Below, piece by piece: positions 57,001 through 64,000 of a DNA stretch of 64,000 bases (position 1 is the first letter of the stretch; each line of letters starts with the position of its first letter). The notes under the pieces were generated by a model, which ran no database searches, had not been told where the DNA came from, and saw nothing but the letters and a program-made list of their open reading frames with translations. This DNA comes from Avena insularis. Lineage: Eukaryota > Streptophyta > Magnoliopsida > Poales > Poaceae. The stretch lies in NCBI GenBank assembly GCA_023614405.1, contig CM042693.1, forward strand, positions 160,100,731 through 160,164,730, read 5' to 3'. The position numbers and the translations under genes are program-made.

Positions 57001-58010
57001 TTATTTTGAATCTTGATGGTGAGTCGGTTTATAACATAAATGTTAAAAGGTTGAAACCAAATAATCTGAACATGACTTACTTTTGGCATTGTCGTCTTGG
57101 TCATATAAGTTGGAAACGCATGAAGAAGCTCCATGATGATGGACTCCTAACTTCGTTCGACTTGGAGTCGTTCGAGACATGCGAATCTTGCCTACTCGGA
57201 AAAATGACCAAGACACCTTTTGAAAAGAGTTGTGAAAGGGCGTCCGACTTGTTGGGACTAGTACATAGTGATGTATGTGGACCAATGAGCACGACAGCCA
57301 GGGGTGGTTATGAGTACTTCATTACCTTCACTGATGATTTGAGTCGGTATGGATACATCTACTTGATGAAACATAAGTAGGAAGCCTTTGAAAAGTTCAA
57401 AGAATTCTAGAATGAAGCACAGAATCAACTCGGCAAGAAAATAAAGTTTCTTCGGTCGGACCGAGGAGGCGAGTACATGAGCCATGAATTTGATGACCAT
57501 CTGAAAATTTGTGGAATAGTTCCTCAACTTACTCCGCCAGGAATGCCACAAATTAATGGTGTTTCGGAAAGGCGGAATCGGACCTTGTTGGACATGGTAC
57601 GATCAATGATGAGTCGGACGGATCTGCCTTTATCATTTTGGGGTTATTGTCTAGAAACAGCGGCGTTCACACTAAACAAAGTACCATCAAAATCAGTAGA
57701 GAAGACACCGCATGAGATGTGGACAGGCAAAAAGCCGAGTTTGTCTTTTCTTAAGATTTGGGGTTGTGAAGCATTTGTCAAGCGACTTTAGTCGGACAAG
57801 ATTACGGCCAAGTCGGATAAGTGTATTTTCATGGGGTATCTGACGGAAACCTTGGGTTACTACTTCTACAACCGAGAAGAGGACAAAGTGTTTGTCGCTC
57901 GGAACGGTGTCTTCCTTGAGAAAGAGTTTCTCAGTCGGGGAGTAAGTGGGAGCACGGTGCAGCTCGAAGAAATTCGAGAGGAACCGGCTAGTAGCAAGTA
58001 GACAAAAACC
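57001..58010 (+). pseudogene. Copia integrase
   Basis: The zinc region has His in WHCRLGHISWKRMKKLHDD and Cys in FETCESCLLGK. The catalytic core has Asp in VHSDVCGPM, Asp in LRSDRGGEYMSHEF and Glu in NGVSERRNRTLLD, so the triad is complete. Stops in the otherwise continuous frame are TAG near 57378, TAG near 57408, TAG near 57789 and TAG near 57999. The C-terminal part (GYLTETLGYYFYNREEDKVF) is normal for copia. Confidence 0.9.
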
Positions 58011-59050
58011 TTGGAGGTTGAGCTGGTCGTGGTAGCTGAGCCGACAGCAGCACATGTACTACGAAGATCGGCGAGATTACAAAGTGTTCGTGATGTGTTA
58101 CTGTTACACAGTGATGAGCCAGCGAATTATTCGGAAGCGATGGTGGGATATGATTCCGAGTCATGGCTTGGAGCCATGATATCCGAGTTAAAGTCCATGG
58201 ATGAAAATCAAGTTTGGAACTTGGTTGATCTGCCAGACGGTGCAAGACCCGTCGAGTACAAATGGGTCTTTAAGAAGAAAACTGATATGGATGGAAATGT
58301 TTCCGTCTATAAAGCACGTCTTGTCGCGAAGGGGTTCCGACAAGTTCAAGGAGTTGATTATGACGAGACTTTCTCGCCCGTAGTGATGCTTAAATCAGTT
58401 CCGATCATGTTAGCGATAGCAGCCTATTTCGACTATGAGATTTGGTAGATGGATGTCAAAACGGCTTTCCTTAATGGAAATTTAACCATGGACGTGTATA
58501 TGATACAGACGAGGGTTTTGTTGATCCGGCTAATGCTGACAAAGTATGTAAACTTCAGAAATCCATTTATGGGTTGAAGCAAGCATCTCGGAGTTGGAAT
58601 ATTTTCTTTGATGAGGTAGTCAAATCGTTTGGCTTCATCAAGAGTGATCATGATTCTTGTTTATACAAGAAGTTTAGTGGGAGCAAAGTAAACTTTATAA
58701 TCTTATATGTGGATGACATATTATTGATTGGAAATGATGTCCAGACGTTGCAAGAAACCAAGGAATCATTGGAAAGGAGTTTCTCAATGAAATACTTGGG
58801 TGAGGCAACATATATCCTCGGAATCCGGATCTATAGAGATAGATCAAGACTGCGCATTGGATTGAGTCAGAGTACTTATTTGGACAAAGTGTTGAAGAAG
58901 TTCAACACGGAATCGTCTAAGAAGGGGTTCTTACCGATGTCCCATGGTGTAAACCTTAGCAAGACTCAGTGTCCTTCGACAACTGATGAGCGAAGTCGGA
59001 TGAGTGCGATTATGTATGCTTCTGTATCGGATCCATCATGTATGCCATGA
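58011..59050 (+). pseudogene. Copia reverse transcriptase
   Basis: Motifs in order are WLGAMISELKSMDENQVWNL, EYKWVFKKKTDMDG, YKARLVAKGFRQV, MDVKTAFLNGN (first catalytic Asp), IYGLKQASRSWN, and the YVDD box (58706-58717). The LGEATYILGIRIYRDRSR segment follows. A TAG near 58446 (between YEIW and MDVKTAF) and a frameshift around 58490-58500 break it. The 58574-59050 frame ends about 100 bp before RNase H. Confidence 0.93.
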
Positions 59051-59153
59051 TTTGTACTAGGTCGGATGTTTCGTATGCTCTACGTGTTGTGTGTAGATAC
59101 CAGGCTGATCCTGGAGAAATCCACTGGACAGCGGCTAAAATATCCTAAAGTAC

Positions 59154-59669
59154 TTGAGAAGGACTAAGGATATTTTTTTAGTTTATGGTGGTGAAGATGA
59201 ACTCAGTGTAAAGGGTTACACGGATGCGAGTTATCTTACCGACTTTGATGATTCTCGTTCGCAATCCGGATACGTGTTTATTATAAACGGAGGTGCTGTG
59301 AGCTGGAAGAGTTCCAAACAAGAGACTGTGTCTGCATCTACAACAGAGGCTGAGTATATTGCCGCCTCAGAGGTAGCAAAGGAAGCTGTTTGGATGAGGA
59401 ATTTCCTCATGGATCTTGGTGTGGTTCAGGACTCGTCCAATCCATTAGACGTGTATTATGAAAACAATGGTGCTATTGCACAATCCAAGGAACCTAGACA
59501 ACACCAGAAGAACAAGCACATACTCATGCGGTACCACCTGATTCGCCAGTTCGTGGATCAGGGTGATATCAAGTTATGCAAGGTACACATTCCGTTAACA
59601 AAGCCGTTACCACAGCCAAAGCATAAGGCGCACCTAAGAGCTATGGGCATTAGATGCCTAGACATGTGA
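59154..59669 (+). pseudogene. Copia RNase H
   Basis: The open frame has the RNase H residues Asp in GYTDASYLTDF and Glu in TEAEYIAASE. At the third position, where copia elements normally have Asp before an Asn-X-Gly-Ala motif, this copy has Glu (YYENNGAIAQSKEPRQHQK). KHILMRYHLIRQFVDQGDIK is the usual end. The TGA at 59667 ends pol. The connection upstream (59050-59150) is broken by frameshifts. Confidence 0.88.
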
Positions 59670-59692
59670 TGTCAGAAGATTGACTCTAGTGC

Positions 59693-59703
59693 AAGTGGGA
59701 GAC
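59693..59703 (+). other. Polypurine tract of the copia element
   Basis: AAGTGGGAGAC directly precedes the TGTTGAG start of the 3' LTR, a typical copia arrangement. Confidence 0.85.
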
Positions 59704-61054
59704 TGTTGAGAATATGCCTTAGAGGCAATCATGTATGATGATATTTCCCATTGTGTTCATAAAGTTATTAAGCTGTCCTTGTATGAGAATCTGATGTATA
59801 TCATTGAATATGTGATTCGGTTGTGGAACTATACATTCATGTTGTTTGTACTAAATGTCCTTGGTCATTGAGGTTGTGCTGGACACACAACTTAGACTAA
59901 TGTGAAAGTCGGCTTGATGACTCGGTTCCACTTGTCATGGGCATGGTGATGCTATTCCGACTTACATAGATTTAGCTAAAGAGTTTAGCGAGTCGGATTG
60001 ACCCATATTGAGGTATAACGAACAATTAGTCATTTGTATATCTCAATCAATGTAATCCTTAGACCTGAGGTTGTTGCATAGTCCGAGTTGAGGATCACCG
60101 ACTTAGATTCTATCAAACGCTTATCCGTAACTGGGAACTTATAAAGGCAGAGTTCGGGGCGACTGAGAATCAAGCTGCATGATGTGAATAACCAAGATGG
60201 TATTTTGCCCCTCCACTTGGAGACATGTTCTCTGGGCCCTCTCGGATAATATGATTCAGAAAGCATGGCCATGCACGACTCGGTTAAGTGTTAACTGAGG
60301 CGATCGACTAAAAGTTAGTCGGATGAATCACTTATCTCGGATCGAGAAGAGAGTCGGACTATTTAAGGGATGACAATTATTCGCCTATAGTTCGACAAGG
60401 TATATCATGAGGAAAAAGGGACTCGGACACAAGTCGCATTGGAAAGGCAAGTCGGCATGACTCTTTGGTACTTGGGAGTCGGCACGTTCTACTAGGAGTT
60501 GCTACCAACTGATCGATTGAGAGTCAGACTCCAATCGTGTCCAAGTAGCCATGAGCCTGCGGGGTCACAAACTTAAGAGCGGGAGCAAGTTCAGATTGGT
60601 TCTAAACTGGAAATCTGGTTGGGCTGGACCCAAGCCGAATTAGGACTGAGTCAGTGAGTCGGACTCGCGGTGACTAGTGTTATATGGGCTTTAGTGAATG
60701 GGCCATGAGACTGGAGCCCACGTTCACTCCCTATATATAGTGGAGCACAGTAACCAGAAGGGTTAATCATTTTTGATCGGTTAGGTCATTCCATGTGTTG
60801 CAAACCCTAGCTCCATAGTAGTCCTACCGTCGTAACGAACCTAGCAGTTCGCCGCCGGTGCTCCTCCTTGTATGTGTAGATACCAGTAGAGGTGTTGTAC
60901 GGTCAGCACCATGACGATTGGATCGCAAAGGACTGCACTGCATCAACTGACGCGCTTCATCAGTAATCCGTAACTGCGCGTCTAGTGGTAAACCTCCTGG
61001 CCTTCTACCTCAGCTAGATCTTGGGATCACCACGTTAGAGGGAAAAGTTTTTGT
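59704..61054 (+). repeat. 3' LTR of the copia element
   Basis: It matches 53186-54537 closely with scattered substitutions. It ends TTTTTGT, followed by TTTAT and the resumed Athila-like LTR. Confidence 0.9.
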
Positions 61055-61059
61055 TTTAT

Positions 61060-61522
61060 CTCTACGTGGCCCAACATTTATATCTTAATTGCTTTCTTGT
61101 AGTTTTGGTTGCTTGCAAGGGGTTTAATCACAAGTATGTATTAGTCCAAGTAAGGTCGGTACATTAGCACAGGTTCACCCATACAACACTTATAAAACCA
61201 AAGAAGACTACTAAGCTATATGAAGCGAAAGCACTTGACAGAATTCCCATTTGTCCTCGACAACATTTGGTCCTCATTCGTATTTCCACCGGCTTGTCCT
61301 TTGCTAAGAAAGGATTGGGCACTTGCTACAATTATTTGATGTTTTATTTACTTGCACTTTATTTCCTTGCTTTATCAGAGAACCCCTAAAAATCTGTTTG
61401 CTAAGTATTTACAGAGATTTCCTGCTCCATACCACTAGTCAACACCTTCTGCTCCTTGTTGGGATCGATACTCCTATTTATCGAAAGTACTACGATACAC
61501 CCCCTATACTTGTGGGTCATCA
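61060..61522 (+). repeat. Athila-like 3' LTR, second piece
   Basis: After the TTTAT duplication the LTR continues with a region containing TTGTAGTTTTGGTTGCTTGC. It ends CCCTATACTTGTGGGTCATCA, an Athila-type LTR end. Bases 61523-61527 (ACTAC) would be the target duplication of the element. Confidence 0.7.
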
Positions 61523-63703
61523 ACTACCCGGATCCCGGTTATCCTACTGCTGATCTAGCAGGGAAGCATTTCCCCATGCTTGCACTACATATAGTACCTA
61601 TTGCATTTATCTTATTCTTGCATCATAAATTGCATGCTGAATTAAATTGCAATCCCAAGTATTGCATAGCCTTTACTTTTAAACCCCACTGAAGCTTGTA
61701 CCTCAATCCTATAGCCATTACTATAGGAGTTGTTTGAGCCATGCGAGTCATAGACCTACATGTATAGGGTTTATGCGAGTCTTCGAATAACAAGGTACCT
61801 AAACAACTGAACTGTGTAGTAATGGGATAACTAAACAAAGAGTCGCCGGTGGGCAATAGCTGTTATTTGGTTTTTACCCGCTCACTTGTGTCCCTTAAAA
61901 CGTAAGTACTTGATTCTTGTTTCTTGAGTATCGCACTATCCGCATGTGGGACCATGAATTCCCTTAGCCTGACCTTGATTCACACCTTATTTCTTAGGGC
62001 TACAAATATTTTGGGTGGTATTACTATCCTGTACTTATGTCATGCGTTACTATTTTATTTACTACTGTTGCTCGTGGAGATAGTTTATTACTGTACTGTT
62101 TTGGAACAAATGCGGAATGTTTGCACGGTATCGACAAGCCTAGACACACTTTCGGGTTCCCAGTCATTTATAGCCATTGTCGTGAACCCCTTGGTCCGTT
62201 GCGGAGCTCGGCAGACTTCATAGCGGGTAGCTTAGTGGGATGGCCCCCTAAAATCATTTCTGAATCTTATGAATGCTTTGTCGTGATGCCTTGTCGCTTT
62301 TTATTTGGTTCTTCCCAGGTTGATCGTACTTGCGTTACTATTAATGCACCCCTGCATGTAAATCTTTCCGAAAGTCGTGTATGCGGTTATGGATTACTTA
62401 GAGCATAGTTTCTCGGTCATAGACAACTATAACTAAAGTACCATGTTTAACTTGACTAAACATGACTAGTAATTAGTGCGAGATTCACACAATGATTAGT
62501 AAAACTACCAACAGGTGGGATGTTCTTCCGCCTTCTCGTGCAGTAAGCGAGAAATAGAGTGAGCAATTTTTACTTATGTTGATTACATAACTGTTGGGTA
62601 CTTAACTGCTATTTAATTTAACGAACGTCCGTCCATATCTGGTTGGGCAGATGTTGTAGTGTGCCTCTATAAAACTATTTAGATGTTTATTTTTCGCTGC
62701 AATTGCATCACCCTTAGGTCATCCCTTTAGATGCATAAATACTTTCTGAGTCCCTTAGGGTCTCACACAATAAGTATTATCCAGATTGCCAGGTATATCC
62801 ACAAGGATGTTACTATGTCGATGAGGCCAATGATGGTGGCAACAACCCTCTTGCGTAGAGATTCTAGAGATGGAGATCACTAAGATCTGTGGGCGGAATA
62901 TGCTTATTTATGGGCATCTTATGCCAATTTGATTCTTAATCCATACTTGGATCTTTGTCTTCCACTTTTGCTTGAGACTTTGATGATTGATTATGAGGAG
63001 TTATCCTAACTATTATATCTATCTAGGATATTTGGATCTTGTCATATGGTGTTTAAATATTTATATTTCTTTTAGATGGTGTGGCTCTAATGTTCTCTTG
63101 TATGTCACTGGCATACATACTCATTTGTGTATGTTAAACTCGCGGACCTACTGGCTACATTTCTCGCACATGAAGCTATAGCACATATTGTTGCCAATAC
63201 CCCTAGCCTACTGTGTGTGGCTGCGTGGACCCATAGTAGTACGTCATTTTCACTTTCGGGTTATAACAACTTGTGTTTAGAGCGTAGCGTCTGAGGGATT
63301 ACAAATTACTTATGCATAATAGCATATTGCTTCTTTAAACATTAGTTCTTACCAGTCCAATGATGATGTTTTTAGATATTGGATCTTATATCGTCTCGAA
63401 GACCGTAATTGCATAATCTTGTACTCTCAAAGGCAAGTTCACACTTGCTCATGTCCTTTGGTTATTTTCTATCAAGTATTTGCAAATCCAATGTTTTCAT
63501 CACCTGCATTTCGAAAAGGTCAGAAAACTTTATTTTCAGAACTATATGGCTATGGGTTATTTACCAAATGGTACCTACCTACTATTACAGTTTTGATGGT
63601 AAAGCAACATAATACCTAGGACTTAACAACCAATGTCGCCAGTGATTATTGCCCCATATAATACGCGTTAACCATAATACTTGGAATGGGATGGGAAAGT
63701 CAT
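61523..63703. other. Unassigned, probably repetitive DNA
   Basis: About 2.2 kb without a frame over 125 codons showing known motifs. A TATAAAA occurs in CTCTATAAAACTAT near 62668. I see no LTR ends, inverted repeats or tandem repeats here. It may be part of another old retrotransposon in minus orientation, given the ORF that follows. Confidence 0.4.
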
Positions 63704-63991
63704 CTAGATCTTCTTCCTTACGCATGTCAACGGATGATCATATCGTGGCGCTGGTATTCCTTTCGAGGGCCAGTACATGGGTGGGACCCCTCGGTTCCCC
63801 GCAATCTTAGTACCTAGACTATCTGTAGAGATGATCCTTTGTAGGTCCACCAACTTGTTGGGGAAACCAAGATACTGCCTACTCACTAGAGTCCTCAAGG
63901 AGTCAACCATACTTATATATGCGTACATGCGGGTTAACAGACGTTGTTCTGCTTCGGGGGTCATGTTGGCATGTGGGGTCACGAAGGGCAT
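63704..63991 (-). pseudogene. Minus-strand ORF fragment of unknown family
   Basis: 95 codons: MPFVTPHANMTPEAEQRLLT, then SMVDSLRTLVSRQYLGFPNK, then ISTDSLGTKIAGNRGVPPMY. The composition and conserved-looking SRQYLGFPNKLVDLQRI suggest a real protein piece, probably from a retrotransposon upstream ORF. I cannot assign it. It is close to the window end and upstream sequence is not available. Confidence 0.35.
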
Positions 63992-64000
63992 CGAATGGCT

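Larger units (their letters stand above)
53186..61054 (+). mobile_element. Ty1/copia retrotransposon, complete but mutated
   Basis: 7,869 bp with LTRs 53186-54537 and 59704-61054 (about 1,352 and 1,351 bp). It is flanked by perfect TTTAT duplications inside the Athila-like LTR. The internal order gag, protease, integrase, RT, RNase H is the copia order. Several TAG stops and two or three frameshifts make it non-functional. The LTR ends are unusual (TA/TG at the start, GT at the end). Confidence 0.92.
48177..61522 (+). mobile_element. Athila-like gypsy element, 3' part with split LTR
   Basis: An internal 3' part (48177-52146) is followed by a polypurine tract and a 3' LTR that starts TGATACGCCC and ends GTGGGTCATCA, typical of Athila-group elements in cereals as I recall. 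The LTR is interrupted by a copia element; without it and the duplication it is about 1.5 kb. The 5' part of the element is not in the window: it is cut off by the Tekay LTR ending at 48176. Confidence 0.7.

Noticed and set aside
62037..62408. 123-codon plus-strand ORF as a possible host gene
   Set aside because: No recognisable motif, no splice or promoter context and a Cys/Leu-rich random look; insufficient support.

Overview
This window is grass (Poaceae) nuclear DNA, most likely from a large, repeat-rich genome of the Pooideae type. The evidence is the density of nested LTR retrotransposons, a CACTA transposon with the subterminal AGTCCCGG/CCGGGACT repeats typical of grasses, and lineages abundant in cereals (Tat-type and Tekay-type Ty3/gypsy, Athila-like gypsy, Ty1/copia). 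I found no convincing single-copy host gene, no tRNA or rRNA gene and no CRISPR array. Almost everything that can be assigned is a transposable element, and most coding regions are broken.

Layout. (1) 1-429 is the right end of a minus-strand Tekay-like LTR. (2) 430-23392 is a long-LTR, apparently non-coding retrotransposon (LARD-like) on the minus strand. Its left LTR (430-1177 plus 14338-16594) is split by a Tat-lineage gypsy element (1178-14332, flanked by CTCAT duplications). Its internal region is 16595-19996 and its right LTR, 19997-23392, preserves the empty insertion site. (3) 23393-24760 holds an ORF remnant of unknown family and two tandem arrays (100 bp and 161 bp periods). (4) 24760-25873 and 38123-43099 look like two pieces of one CACTA element split by a 12.2 kb plus-strand Tekay gypsy (25874-38122). 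The CACTA carries a broken gene with a plant-transposase-like region and a Ulp1-type protease region. (5) The CACTA right terminus lies inside a second, minus-strand Tekay element (43100-48176). (6) That element abuts an Athila-like gypsy 3' part (48177-61522), whose 3' LTR is split by a complete but mutated Ty1/copia element (53186-61054, TTTAT duplications). (7) 61523-64000 is unresolved repetitive-looking DNA with one minus-strand ORF.

How the parts relate. The Tat element transcribes leftward (gag, protease, reverse transcriptase, two RNase H domains, integrase). It carries between integrase and its 3' LTR a spliced accessory gene on the opposite strand, and its gag region contains two related capsid-like modules. 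Both Tekay elements carry an extra ORF upstream of gag; it is intact in the 25874-38122 copy although gag-pol there is broken. Premature stops in several elements are repeatedly TAG where glutamine would be plausible, as expected from decay of methylated cytosine in CAG.

The most unusual observations are: the double capsid-like gag and PPT-like minisatellite of the Tat element; the reciprocal LTR deletions and missing target duplication of the plus-strand Tekay element; a conserved Tyr/Glu-rich reading frame inside the Tekay LTRs; and the CACTA gene with Ulp1 protease residues but no visible TNPD transposase.
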